From Anadara kagoshimensis (lineage: Eukaryota > Mollusca > Bivalvia > Arcoida > Arcidae): 64,000 nt of DNA. Location of the stretch: contig CM037869.1 in the NCBI GenBank assembly GCA_021292105.1, positions 11,800,471-11,864,470 of the forward strand, given 5' to 3'. The position numbers and the translations under genes were made by a program. Below are positions 48,901-59,700 of the stretch, piece by piece (position 1 is the stretch's first letter; each line of letters opens with the position of its first letter). The notes below the pieces were generated by a model that searched no databases, was not told the origin of the DNA, and was given only the letters and a program-made list of their open reading frames with translations.

Positions 48901-51900
48901 CTGACAAAAGACTTGAAAGTTGTTATTGACTGTTCTTTCGCCAAGCACTCTGCATAACGAAACGAAAGTCACGATTCTTTCGGATGGGAACTTAAAATAG
49001 ACGAGGTCTCGTGTCACGGTAGGCGTGGCACGAAAAAAAACCTGTTTTATAATACCATCAGAGCAACACGCATTTGCACCTTTGCCTATAGCTGGCGACG
49101 TCTCGATATAAGTGAACTATTCTTCACTGGAACGTTAAACACCAATGCTCAACTCAACGCAATACTGATGTTAGATCTACGGTATTTTATTTAGTATATT
49201 TCATTTAATTATGACACTCTAGATGTAACACTGACTGTAAAAAATGTCGAAATAAACACAATGATGTAACTTATCTGATTTTTGAACATTTGTGATTGAA
49301 GAAATCAAAACTAGAACTGTCTCTTGAGAGTCAAATACTCCCCCCCCCCCCCCCAACATGTACAAGTTAAATGTTTTCCCGCGACCTTGACTTTTCCGAT
49401 ATGACCTTGGTTCAAGGTCATGACACACAAGATCATATGAAGTTTTATGACAGTCGTTCAAAGCAATTTTGAGATATGGTCCGAACACTATTTTACACGA
49501 ACAGACAACCAGAGGACGAACAGACATGGTGATTACTATACACCCCCTTCCTACAACTATTTTGCAGAGGTATAAAAATCAAAATAATATCCATGTTTAA
49601 AACGTACCATACTCATCATAAATGCTGACGTCAAAGTGTTTCCATAATCATCCTAAAAATAAATGATGAAAATGTTAATTTTAATTTGCAGAGGCAAACG
49701 ACACAAAATGGCAAAACTAACAATAACAAACCGAAATCGAATCTATTTTTTATCCGACAACACCCAACCAAGACATATAGAAATAAAACACTTTGATTGT
49801 TAGTGTAACCATGGCTATTTCTTAATCACAACCCACACACGAGTTAATTTGGCAGAATGGACATAAAACTGTAATAAACATTCAATTTACTTCATTAATA
49901 CACGTCTTGCACATAGACAAGAACGCATACAAAGACAGTCCAGTCGCACACAAAACCACAGCCTTTCCATACTGATAACGACAAAAGATGGTCTTTTTTC
50001 TACGTAAAAGTAATCATTAAAAATAAACATACTTATCCGTGTCCGAATCACAATTCAGAAGCAAAGTAAAAACTTTTAAAAAATTAGGTTAGACACGTGA
50101 ACTTCCACCAGGGAAGTGAGACCGGGTGCTCCCGAAGGGTAAACATCTCCTATTTAGCTAGCTACACCCGCCACGTGTGTAATCAAAATTAAGAGACTGG
50201 AGCAAACCGAAACAAAGATCTTCAAATTTCAAATTCAAAGAGGTATATGACGTAACAATGTATTTTAAACACCTGAGGATTTCGCATTCTATAATAAGAC
50301 CAGGTCTACCGACAGCAAACACTTCATTTTAGTAAACTTGTTATTTGTTGAAGAGGCTATTGCACAAACCTTAACTTCCATAATCTTAATGTTTTATCTC
50401 TATACAATAAACAAAAAACTAGAACAATAAAGAATTAACACCTCGCTTCACTAAGAATTCACGGGTGATGTGTGCAGTTTTTATCGTATAAAACATCCCG
50501 TGTCTTGATCTACTAGTAAGAAGTATCTTTGCAAGAAAAAGTGATTGTTTTTAAAATCATACATTTGCAGAAAAGGCAATTGCAATATTAAAAAAGAGTT
50601 TAACATTAAACAAGAGGCCCATGGGCCTTAACGCTCACCTGTGACCTTGACCTTTGAACCCATGAGCTTCATTCAAATATTAAAATGATAATTAGGTCAA
50701 TATTCTAATATACATCCCTATACAAAAAGTTTATAGTTTTTGAGATAAATAATCATTTCATTACTTGTTTGTATCTGTGATCTTGACATTTGAACCCATG
50801 CCCTTCATTCATATGTCAAAATGACCATTGTGCAAGTACCAACAATATTCTAATATACATGCCTATACAAAAAGTTAATAGTTTTCAAGATAATTAACCA
50901 TTTAGGTATTCATTCGCATCTGTGATCTTGACCTTTGAACCCATGACCTTCATTCATATATCAAAATGATCATTAGGATAATACCTAAATATTCTAATAT
51001 ACATGTCTATACAAAAAGTTTATAGTTTTTGAGATAAATAATCATTTCAGAACTTGTTCACATCTGTCATCTTGACCTTTGAACCCATAACCTTCATCCA
51101 TATATCAAAATGGTTGTTAGGCTAATACCTACAATATTCTAATATACATGCATATACAAAAAGTTAATAGTTTTCAAGATAATTAACCATTTAGGTATTC
51201 ATTCGCATCTGTGACCTTGACCTTTGAACCCATGACCTTCATTCATATATCAAAATGATCATTAGGATAATACCTGAAATATTCTAATATACATGCCTAT
51301 ACAAAAAGTTTATAGTTTTTTTTCAGTACTTGTTTACATCTGTGACCTTGACCTTTGAACTCATGACCTTCATTCATATATCAAAATGACCATTGGGCCA
51401 TTACCTACAATATTCTAATATACATGCCTATACAAAAAGTTCATAGTTTTGCAGATAATTAATTATTTTGGTAAACTTGTACATCTGTGACCTTGACCTT
51501 TGAACCCATGACCTTCATTCATATATCAAAGTGATCATTAGGATAATACCTGAAATATTCTAATATACATGCCTATACAAAAAGTTTATAGTTTTTTTTC
51601 AGTACTTGTTTACATCTGTGACCTTGACCTTTGAACTCATGACCTTCATTCATATATCAAAATGACCATTGGGCCATTACCTACAATATTCTAATATACA
51701 TGCCTATACAAAAAGTTCATAGTTTTGCAGATAATTAATTATTTTGGTAAACTTGTACATCTGTGACCTTGACCTTTGAACCCATGACCTTAATCGATAT
51801 ATCAAAATGGTCGTCATGTCAATACCTACAATTAACCAAAAATCCTACGTCATTATCACCAGAAATGTTTAAAAAATAGCTTTTTTTTATCAAAGGTCAA

Positions 51901-54900
51901 AAACTGGGAGATGACCTTGACCTTTGACCTTGACATCAATCGGAAGAAAATCGCAAGAGAAAACTCCATACAATTATCTTCAGGCATTATGAAGTTATAA
52001 CAATAAATGTCTCATTTTAAAAATTACATAATTTTAAGCAAAAAACGCGTAACCTATTTTTCGTCCAATTTTCATGAAAAACACAATTTTAATGTATCTA
52101 GCATAGGCGTAGGAGGGTTTTTAATATTGGGGGGCCAAACCGAAGCCATGTCTATGTCGTGCCGTAGGTACGACCTCGTGCCAATGGCACGAGGCGGGGA
52201 GAGTATGAGAGGGGTGCTAAACCCCTCGCATAGGTGGGGGTCCGGGGGCCTCCCCCGAAAAATTTTCAAAACTAAGTCCTGTCTAGACGCATTTTCAATG
52301 TATTGTGCATCGTTTTGATAGGTTTAAAATACTGTGATATCAAGGCAAGATTACATAAAATAACCGTATGACACAAGTTCCATAATCACCCCTCTCATTG
52401 GAGATGGATATCAGAGGCTGATCCAGAATCTTAGAAAGGAGGCGTATAATATGAGAGTCGAAGGCTCGAACCTCCTAGAGGGGTTCTGGGGCATGCTCCC
52501 CCGGAAAATTTTGAAAAAGTGGCGCAAAAATCCTGCATTCTGGTGCAAACTGAGCTGAACAATATGTATTATTAGCAAGATAAAGGGGGAGGATGTATTA
52601 CCTCCACGCATCCCGCTGAATTCGCCACTGGATATGGGGGTACCCCGGAAAATTTTGACGCCCTTTTACAAGTATAATGATGAAATTGATAATTGATTGG
52701 TTACCAGACGGACATTTCCTGTGAAAGCTCTTGGGGTTTTTTTTTTTTTTTTTTTTTTTTTTAGCATGATACAAAATTTCACACAATATATTGCGGGGGC
52801 CTGGTCCCCCTTCTCTGACATTGGGGGGGCCCGGCCCCCGCTGGCCCCCCCCCTGCTCCTACGCCTATGTCTAGGTATCCTGAATCCAAAAATCTAATCA
52901 AAATTTGTCTGCACCTTTTGGTTTCAGAGAAGAAGATTTTTGTCTTTTGGCTATTTATAGTAACGGTAGCCATATTGTTGGGCGTGGTCAAACCCTGAAC
53001 ATAATTTTGAAAGCCTGTTACCTAGGCATAATAATCACCCAGTTTCATCAAATTTGGCTCAGTAACTTACCACCTCTTCAATTCTGAAGTCACTTGGTGT
53101 TAACTCAACCACAAATGGGTTCGAAGGATTAGTTAATGAACGAGATGTTCATGACACAAATAGTCATGTCGTCCTTATAAACTTACCACCTCTTCAATTC
53201 TGAAGTCACTTGGTGTTAACTCAACCACAATTTGGTGTGAGGGGTTAGTTACCGGACGAGATGTATGGCTGTAGTGTTCGAGTAGATCATGGTGCAGGTC
53301 TTCTTCAACTTGAAAATGATCTAAATAAAACAAAACAGAAAATGATCATACCCGTTGTTATAATATACGACATGTCAATACCTTCGTACACCACAAACTC
53401 AGTTGGTATGGTTCTCACTTTGTATGTATGGAGGTCGTGGATTCGAACCCCGGCCGGGTCTGACTAAGACTTGATAGCGACTGTTCTTTCGTCAAACACT
53501 CGCCATTTAGAAATAAAAGTCACGGGGCCTTTCGGAAGAGACCTTAAAAACAATGCACCGTATTACGACAGGCATGACACGTTAAACAACTCTATCTAGT
53601 ATTACGACAGGCATGACACGTTAAACAACTCTATCCTGTACAATGCCCTGATTGGAATACAAAGGTCAATTTTTTTGCCACTTCACCTTTAGCTGCAGAC
53701 GCCTCGATACAAGTGAAATATTTCTTGAAAGAGGCGTAAAACTACACTGAATCAATCTATCTGTTACCTTTACAAAAATTCTGCTACTTTACCTTCAGCT
53801 GTTGACGTCTCGATATAAGTGTAATATTTCCTGACTGACACGTAAAGTGTCATTCAATCAATCAATCTATTACCCTTACTTTATGTCACTTCACCTTCAT
53901 CTGGTAACGTATCGATATAAGTGTAATATTTCTTTACTGGGACGTAAAAACCTCATTCAATCATTCTGTTACCTTTACAAAATTTATGTCACTTCACTTT
54001 TAGCTGTTGACGTCTCGATATAAGTGTAATATTTCTTGACTGGGACGTAAAACATCATTCATTTAATCAACCATTCCATTGCCTTTACAAAAAAACGTGC
54101 CACAATTATTCCTTAGGTGAGATTTTCAGGCATTATTTCAAATCTTTTGTTAATTTTTAAAATATTCAGCATTTTGAAGATCATTCCTATCCTCGAACAC
54201 TTATGTTTAGTTTTGTCAAAAATATTTATTCGTTTTAGTTCTGAAAAAGATAACAAATTTTTTATGAATAAAATTTAAGTTAAGGCAAATATCTAAGTTA
54301 AGACTGAGACCAGGCCCCGGTTTCACAATTATTCCTTAGCTAAGATTTTCCTTAACTTAAATCTTGCAAAATTTCAAATCTTTATAATTTTCAAGATATT
54401 GAGGAATTTAAGATGTCGCTTTTAAGATTACTTATAGATTAAAACATTTGCATTTAGTTTTCACAAAAATATTCATCAGTAATTCCAAAAAGAGATTAAA
54501 AAAATAGCTAAATTTAAGTTAAGGAAAATATCTTAGTTGGAAATTATTGGGAAACTGACACCAGGTAAGGTGTATTATGCTTGAACGAATTCGTCATATC
54601 TAATAACCTCTATATTGTTTACTTATGTCGTATTTACCATATCATATACTTTAGTTAAAACGCTTCTTTGCAACCCATTAAATTCTAAGTATTTTTTTAA
54701 TCCACAAAAAGGCTCAAAATAGCTCGATTCCGTCATGTTAAGACTTTTCCAGTAAAAATTAAAACTTCATCACATTCATTCAAGTTATTTTGATTTCTAA
54801 CACACAAAGTTAAAACACAGCTATACGCTTTCGCGGTAAGTAGTTCATATATGTGAATATAATGATTATAAGAAAACTTTGCATAAAAACAGATATCAAC

Positions 54901-55359
54901 CAGAAACAAGTCACTTTATAAACTGGGCCTATTTAAAGCAGGTATCTGGCTACACAAAAATTAAAATCATAGCTTTATTTTAGATGTCGTAATGACGTAA
55001 TCAATGTTCATTGCTACAAGTGAAATTATCCCCCAACCCGCGCCATCACAGACCAACCCCGGTATGAAGTAAATATTGACTTCTACGCTAAATCGTCTTC
55101 CAAAAAGGTCATTTGATACAAAATTTTCCTATTTTTGGAGTAAGAGACACGTCTCCAGACTTAGCCTAATGCATTTTAGTGTTTGGATGGATTGATTGTT
55201 TTTTTACCTTGATAAACTTGAAATGTTGTCTACAGTTATACAGCTAGGTTATTCACGTAGACAAATTATTAAAGTTACTATAAAATTAATTTACCTACCT
55301 TCGGATAATACACCTGTAATTATAACGAGCACCTGTACTATCGATATAATAATCCACAT
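39913..55359 (-). CDS. Nicotinic acetylcholine receptor-like alpha subunit
   Basis: Cys-loop ligand-gated ion channel subunit of the plasma membrane. Exons in gene order: 55299-55359, 53187-53308, 49608-49652, 48113-48222, 44765-45228, 43336-43422, 40702-40820, 39913-40254; phases all agree, 1350 nt, 449 residues. Signal peptide in residues 1-20 (MWIIISIVQVLVIITGVLSE). Loop D SWYDIRLRW, loop A WLPDISGYN, 15-residue Cys-loop C146-C160, loop B W167, and vicinal C215-C216 flanked by Y213 and Y220, which marks an alpha-type agonist site. M1 about 237-257, M2 264-284, M3 in exon 7, M4 before the C-terminus (VLFVVFVFILVIVF). The pore is atypical: Met at -1' instead of Glu, Leu at 6' instead of Ser/Thr, 9' Leu kept. 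Ligand and ion selectivity are therefore uncertain. Confidence 0.93.
40350..40580 (+). repeat. SINE family B, full copy
   Basis: Leu/Ser-tRNA-like head 'gtgaccgagtggtttaaagc' with B box 'aattcgaatccc', then 'gcagatcctagtt', 'ctactctgatttcctccaca', 'gtacaacaccatttctcaac'. It lies in the last intron of the receptor gene. Confidence 0.75.
41166..43335 (-). repeat. ~98-bp array of the M2 exon 3' end plus donor site
   Basis: About 22 copies downstream of the real exon (43336-43422), which makes 23 with it. Each minus-strand unit repeats the last ~45 bp of the exon (ATGATGTTTGCGATTCTGGA onward, ending CACGTTTAG), the donor and about 50 bp of intron. About 14 copies, the real exon included, keep GT (plus strand 'cttacctaaacg'); about 9 have AT instead ('cttatctaaacg'). 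From 41222 to 42104 they alternate GT, AT, AT, a 294-bp higher-order unit. Some copies have a 13-15 bp insertion ('gggatggtgg', 'gacaca') also present in the real exon. No unit has its own acceptor. Confidence 0.93.
43440..44490 (-). other. Receptor-gene intron, no recognisable element
   Basis: AT-rich intronic sequence between the M2 exon and the ligand-binding/M1 exon. No coding or repeat structure recognised. Confidence 0.5.
44497..44690 (+). repeat. SINE family B copy
   Basis: Head 'ccccgcagtggtctaaagcg' and B box 'aggttcgaatcc', then 'cactccggtttcctcaacta'. Ends about 75 bp from exon 5. Confidence 0.7.
45690..46215 (-). repeat. ~59-bp minisatellite in receptor intron
   Basis: About 8 units of 'tcactgatgcagtattggta' plus 'attacgtaaggtctatac', the last ones shortened. 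Open frames across it on the minus strand follow from unit length and are not supported as exons. A 'tacaggtaagta' at its minus-strand 3' side (about 45673-45684) looks like a donor, but the peptide before it does not fit the receptor. Confidence 0.85.
46453..48112 (-). repeat. ~61-bp array of the loop A exon 3' end plus donor site
   Basis: About 27 copies next to the true exon 48113-48222. On the minus strand each unit is the last ~46 exon bases (encoding AVYNLWLPDISGYN), the donor 'gtaagtgtcaag', and a few intron bases. Donor GT is kept in essentially all copies. The true exon reads AVDRLWLPD; two internal copies (about 46835 and 47340) share that version and the others read AVYN. Small variants ('ggtagcc', 'gttttaccc') mark subfamilies. 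No unit has an acceptor. Confidence 0.93.
48829..49158 (+). repeat. SINE family A, full copy (least diverged head)
   Basis: 'cactgcggtagctcagttgg', 'tagagtgctcgctccgtaag', then 'gggtctgac', body, and 'ggcgacgtctcgatataagt', 'ggaacgttaaacaccaatg'. Confidence 0.9.
49312..49566 (-). repeat. Repeat family R2, reverse copy
   Basis: 'ctagaactgtctcttgagag' at left, 'tcatatgaagttttatgaca' and 'gacagacatggtgattact' at right, reverse to 7034-7262. Contains a C14 run at 49340-49353. Confidence 0.75.
50038..50190 (-). repeat. 3' end of the reverse-transcriptase element (truncated copy)
   Basis: 'cttatccgtgtccgaatcac', 'aacttccaccagggaagtga' and 'ctagctacacccgccacgtg' are about 90 % like the tail at 58758-58920, where it is joined to the reverse transcriptase frame. 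Confidence 0.75.
50605..53050 (-). mobile_element. Second AGGTCA-array element, interrupted by a nested insertion
   Basis: Reverse copy of 10590-12605: starts 'aacaagaggcccatgggcct', then about nine units with 'gtgaccttgacctttgaacc', 'attctaatatacatgcctat' and 'caaaaagttaatagtttt', then the unique part 'aaaacgcgtaacctattttt'. The match resumes at 52875-53000 ('agagaagaagatttttgtct', 'gtaacggtagccatattgtt') after the 768-bp insertion. Confidence 0.8.
52102..52869 (+). mobile_element. Nested DNA element with 14-bp inverted ends
   Basis: Perfect terminal inverted repeat CATAGGCGTAGGAG at both ends, flanked by the direct duplication TCTAG (52097-52101 and 52870-52874). The interior has two related GC-rich blocks ending 'ccccggaaaattttgaaa' and a 22-24 bp poly-T at 52738. 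No transposase. Inserted into the AGGTCA-array element. Confidence 0.85.
53071..53145 (-). repeat. Extra copy of receptor exon 2 3' end plus donor
   Basis: Matches the last ~75 bp of exon 2 (53187-53308) and its donor, 116 bp downstream in gene direction. It encodes NPSNPFVVELTPSDFRIEEV where the exon encodes NPSHQIVVELTPSDFRIEEV. No acceptor precedes it, and reading from exon 2 through its donor meets TAA within three codons, so it is not used as a simple extension. Confidence 0.85.
53391..54065 (+). repeat. SINE family A variant with four tandem tails
   Basis: Head 'aactcagttggtatggttct' and B box 'gattcgaaccccgg', body with an internal duplication ('tattacgacaggcatgacac' twice), then four successive tail units of about 110 bp, each with 'gacgtctcgatataagtgta' or a variant and a final 'cattcaatca'. 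Confidence 0.85.
54090..54570 (+). mobile_element. MITE family M1, two adjacent copies
   Basis: Copy 2 (54310-54570) begins 'ccccggtttcacaattattc' then 'cttagctaagattttcctta' and ends 'ttattgggaaactgacacc'. Copy 1 (54090-54310) is more decayed. Same family as 58285-58478. Confidence 0.75.
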
Positions 55360-55680
55360 GGCGGGAAATATCACCTGTATATTGGCGGGAAATCACCTGT
55401 AAATTAAAACCTCCGTCTAGATGACAGATAACGACGAACTTTGTGTGTCTATTACAAACAGGAACTCTATCTTAAATATGACAGGTAAAATAGTAGCACG
55501 TTTTAAATAAAAATTCACTTCACACTTCACAGGTTATCGCTGTCTACTTGATGCCTCGATGACTTCACAATAATTTCTGTCATTAAAATCAGTATGTCAT
55601 TATCATTATCATTATTTATACCAAGGTGCTTCAAATCTTGATTCTATATTCCGCAAGCATACAGTTATGCAAAATGTCCT
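55360..55680 (-). promoter_or_regulatory. Upstream region of the receptor gene
   Basis: Directly 5' of the ATG at 55357-55359. Contains a duplicated 'ggcgggaaat' motif (55359-55371 and 55384-55393) resembling an E2F-type half site, and 'aggtgat/tcacctgta' repeats. Promoter role is assumed from position. Confidence 0.3.
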
Positions 55681-55685
55681 CGATC

Positions 55686-55688
<3 letters not shown>

Positions 55689-55724
<36 letters not shown>
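55689..55724 (+). repeat. (AG)n microsatellite
   Basis: About 17 AG units. Confidence 0.96.
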
Positions 55725-55726
<2 letters not shown>

Positions 55727-55844
55727 CCTACTTTATTTACACTAAAGAGCATTGTTGTATGTTTAACGTTCATTAAGATGTTCTAAGGAAACACGTTCAA
55801 ATAACCAAACAACCCCGATTCGTTATTTACACGTATTTATATCC

Positions 55845-56370
55845 ACAACCTTTCAAAGAAAGAGGCGGATATTAAATTCTAATTTCAGTCCGTCCGTCCG
55901 TCAAATATTCCAATATTCTTGTTGCGGTAATTCTCCAAAACGATGAAGCATTAGTTCACAAAATTTGGTGCCAAGCATCAACTTTGATAGGAGATGCGAA
56001 TATTATTAACTCAAGGTGTTTGCGCTTTTCTCTAGAAGTAATCGGACCCTTTCAATCGGACTGAAAAACATAAAACAATTTTCTAAAACGCATGACTGGA
56101 GCCGAATTCTGATATGATGTTTGGCTTGCTATACTCCCCCGGCGTCTTGAACATATAAGTTATTCATTTTCTTAACTTATGAATAAAGATAAAGTTTGTT
56201 TTTATTTATTATTAAATTTTGACAAAATTGAAAAAATGTCTTTATAATGTAATGTCCAGACAAAATTCTTGTCCCGATAATTCTTCAAAACTATGAAGCA
56301 TTATTTCACGAAACATGGTGCAAAGCATCAACATTGATAGGAGATGCGATGCGATGTCATTAACCCGAGT
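55845..56370 (+). repeat. Repeat family R1 copy
   Basis: 'caacctttcaaagaaagagg' and 'cagtccgtccgtccgt', then two units with 'ggtaattctccaaaacgatg' and 'tgataggagatgcg' (about 55925 and 56275). Confidence 0.7.
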
Positions 56371-56454
56371 TGTGTTATGCGTTAGATAGACTTTCTTGAT
56401 CATGAATGTGTAGAAATTTTTGAATTTTTAACTGAAATTATTTATTATAAGTTC

Positions 56455-56486
<32 letters not shown>
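56455..56486 (+). repeat. (GA)n microsatellite
   Basis: About 15 GA units. Confidence 0.95.
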
Positions 56487-56488
<2 letters not shown>

Positions 56489-57348
56489 AAAGTCTCTGGT
56501 CTTATGAATGGGAGCGCATTTTAATTTTAACTTATTTAGTTATTTGCGTATTTATGTATTTTGTATATATTTCAACAGACATGTTTCATCATCTGTTATA
56601 TTTTGAAACCGTAATTCTTCTTAGAAGAAACTTCAAATAAACTGTTTTATTCGGGTTGGAGTCACGGTTAAAACCAGCTTTGTCATGCAAATAGTGTAAT
56701 TAGTCGGTAGCGATATTATTATTATTATTATTGTTATTGTTATCTACTTTCAGTGAGTTTAATCTTAACAATATCATTCAACAATAACATAAAATAAATA
56801 AATACATTGGTGACAATTACTAGATTCGAGATTTTTATCTTCTAAAATATGCTGACCGATTCAACGAAGTTTTTTCATAAGAAAGACAGACGGAGGAATA
56901 AAGTGAAAATAAAAATTAAAAAAAACCAACCATGAAGTAAACGACGGAGACTCAGACACTTCAACGTGACAAAAGTTCATTTAGTTTAATGAACTTCCAG
57001 AATAAAAATAAATATAAAAAACAAACTTAATGAAGAAGTGAAGTTGTCATTAATGCGTAGTGTCCGTCAAAACCATGAAGAAGTTCCGGAATGTCACTTG
57101 TCTCAGATCAGATCCCATTTCATGTATTATGTCTCTTTATGGAAACGCCTTGATGACCAAGATCAATCAACAAGGGAAGATGGTGCTGGCCGCTCATCAC
57201 AATTATGCATAACCGAGTAAGCGGAATAATAATATTCGGTTAACATTAGGACTAATTAAGTAAGTCCCTGAGTTAAATTTAGTTTAAGATTACTTGAAAC
57301 GCAACATAAATGGTCTTAACCCAGTCGCAAATAGCCTTAGGTGTCGAT

Positions 57349-57359
57349 GTTTGGGTAGA
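57349..57359 (+). other. Possible target duplication, left
   Basis: GTTTGGGTAGA, identical to 60727-60737, bracketing the foldback-like element. Confidence 0.65.
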
Positions 57360-58284
57360 ATTATAGTCATTTCGTACCATATCAACTACCATTTCGTACC
57401 ATGACCATTTCGTACCATAATCTTTGACCATTTCGTACCATACACTCAAGCCATTTACCATTTATAAAAACTACATAACTACCATTTCGTACCATATGAT
57501 AATGAAGTGTTGCCAATTCCTACAATAAATTTCATATCATAGTGAAAGTATCTCTCTCTCTCAACGTAGTTCTTGCATTATAGTAACGGTTCTTCAATGA
57601 AAACTCAATAAGACGAACATCTTCAATTAAAAAAACACTTGGACGATGTTTTTGCTGAACTAGGGACATCAGATAAAAAAAAACAGCCCGGGTCACAAAA
57701 CTTACAAATGATAAAGTGGAGAATCTTATCAATGTTCTTTTTTTCTGTTATTCATATCAGGCTAATTAATAGGGTCTGCCTAAATCATGCCAAGGAGGAT
57801 TTCATGCCAAGGTAGACGCCAAGGGAAATGAAATGCGCCAAGGAAGTTTGTGTGCAAGCTAGAAACTTATTTTTATGTATACTGAATTATTAATGAATAA
57901 AGAATATATTCTGAATTCTATTAGTCATTTTGTTGATTAATAATTGATTATTTAAATATTTATTATTGCACCGTTGAATGGTTACAATATGGCCGTTATT
58001 CTTTGCTGTTATTGGTAAATCCCTCCTTATAATGGAGCATGCTCTTGGTAAATACCTCCTAATAAAGGAGCTATTCATGTGGTTTAAGACTGCTGTTATT
58101 TAATAACACATTTAGAAGAAATCAAACAGTTGTGTTAATAATATTATTTGATTTAATTTTGAAATAAGTGTTTCAAATCTTCCTAATGAGTTATTAAATG
58201 TAATACAGTCATTTTCTTTTTGATAGAGATGGGTCAATACACAGCTATACATTTCATTACTGCATTCATATAATTGAATTATCT

Positions 58285-58478
58285 TGACCGGTTTCACAAT
58301 CATTCCTTAGCTAAGATTTTCCTTAACTTAAATTTAGCAAATTTTTGGAACTATTGATGAATATTTTTGTCAAAACTAAATGCAAATGTTTTAATCTTGA
58401 TGTGATCTTAAAAATAACACCTTAAAAATTATGAAAGTGGAAAATCTTAGCTAAGGAATGATTGTGAAACCGGGGCGG
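58285..58478 (+). mobile_element. MITE family M1, best-preserved copy
   Basis: Inverted ends 'ccggtttcacaatcattcct' plus 'tagctaagattttcc' at left, and 'ggaaaatcttagctaaggaa' plus 'tgattgtgaaaccgg' at right; about 35-bp arms. Confidence 0.85.
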
Positions 58479-58489
58479 GTGTTATATAA

Positions 58490-58625
58490 AGTAAGTGAAT
58501 TATCTTGAGCGGGTTGTTATAAGAATTCATGTGTAGATAAGTGAATTATCTTGACGGGGTGTTATAAGAATTCATGTGTGTATTAATACACAAATATAAG
58601 TGAATTATCTTGCTGGGATGTTATA
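58490..58625 (+). repeat. Short tandem repeat of 'gtgaattatcttga'
   Basis: Three units with 'agtgaattatcttg', a short G-rich step and 'gttataagaattcatgtgt', about 50-60 bp apart. Confidence 0.7.
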
Positions 58626-58757
58626 AGTACAGAAATGCATCAAATATAGCAACTAGAGGGGATATGGGATGGAACTCTTGTAAATCAAAACAAATGCTAG
58701 AACCATACCAACTCTTATTAGTCCCATTTTCCTGTTTAAATATCAAAAACAAACATA

Positions 58758-59700
58758 CTTATCCATTTCCGAATCACAATCCAGAAGCAAAGTAAAAACT
58801 TTGGAACTGACAAGTTAGGTTAGACACGTGAACTTCCACCAGGGAAGTGAGGCCGGGTGCTCCGGAAGGGTAAGCACCTCCTGTTTAGCTAGCTACACCC
58901 GTCACGTGTGTAATCAAAATTGTGTGAAAGGAACATGGAACTATGAGACGTCAAATATATCCAAGGCAATCCTGGACACAGAGACATCAAACTTATCAAC
59001 AATACTGTGATGACGGCCATAAAACTTTTTGAGGGCCTTGATAAGCCTAGGCTTGCAATATCCCTGAGTCAACAATTTATTTGCAAGCAGCCTACTTCGT
59101 TGTACAAAGTCCCCGTAGTGGGAACAAGCTCTACCATAGCGTATTAATTGGGAAACAAATACACCATAAGCAGGAGAAGCAGGTATATTGCTGCATAAAA
59201 AAGGAAAGTTGACAATAGAAAAATTGAAGTCATCACGTTTGTCATAAAGTTTCAAATGTAGCCTTTCTTGTGCGTCATAATTCAGGTATAAGTCTAAATA
59301 TGAAGCAGAACTTGAGGAATCAGTCGTGTCTTTTATTTCAAGCTCACTAGGATAGATGACATTTACATAGTCTCCAAATTTAGGATTGTTAAGAGACAGA
59401 ACGTCATCTATGTATCTGTATGTTGAGTTGAATGATTTGGCGACAGTTTTCTCTCCAGATTTAACAAGGTTCTGCATAAATTCTGCTTCGTAAGAATAAA
59501 GAAACAAATCAGCAAGCAATGGTGCACAGTTTGTACCCATTGGTATACCGATTGTTTGCTGAAATACTATATTACCAAACACAACAAATATGTTATCTAT
59601 CAAAAACTCCAACATTTTGTTGATGGTATCTTCAGTATATTTTTGTTTGGAATCCGTATGATGCTTGACAAAATAATATGTTACGAAATACTCATTTTTT
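58758..59700 (-). pseudogene. 5'-truncated reverse transcriptase (Penelope-like or related)
   Basis: A 224-codon minus-strand frame (58941-59615) contains IGIPMGTNCAPLLADLFL and the catalytic YIDDV box, followed by SYLDLYL, KLYDKRDDFNF, LIRYGRACSHY and KFYGRHHSIV. The reading continues upstream to about 59690 (HHTDSKQKYTEDTINKM), where homology-like text stops. The tail 58758-58940 recurs alone at 50038, 38165 and 18940. From memory, proteins with this arrangement are abundant in mollusc genomes and resemble Penelope-like RTs; the clade is uncertain. N-terminal RT parts and any endonuclease are missing. Confidence 0.75.

Noticed and set aside
57038..57220. 60-codon plus-strand frame (MKLSLMRSVRQN)
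   Set aside because: No recognisable motif, no splice context, and short enough to be chance.
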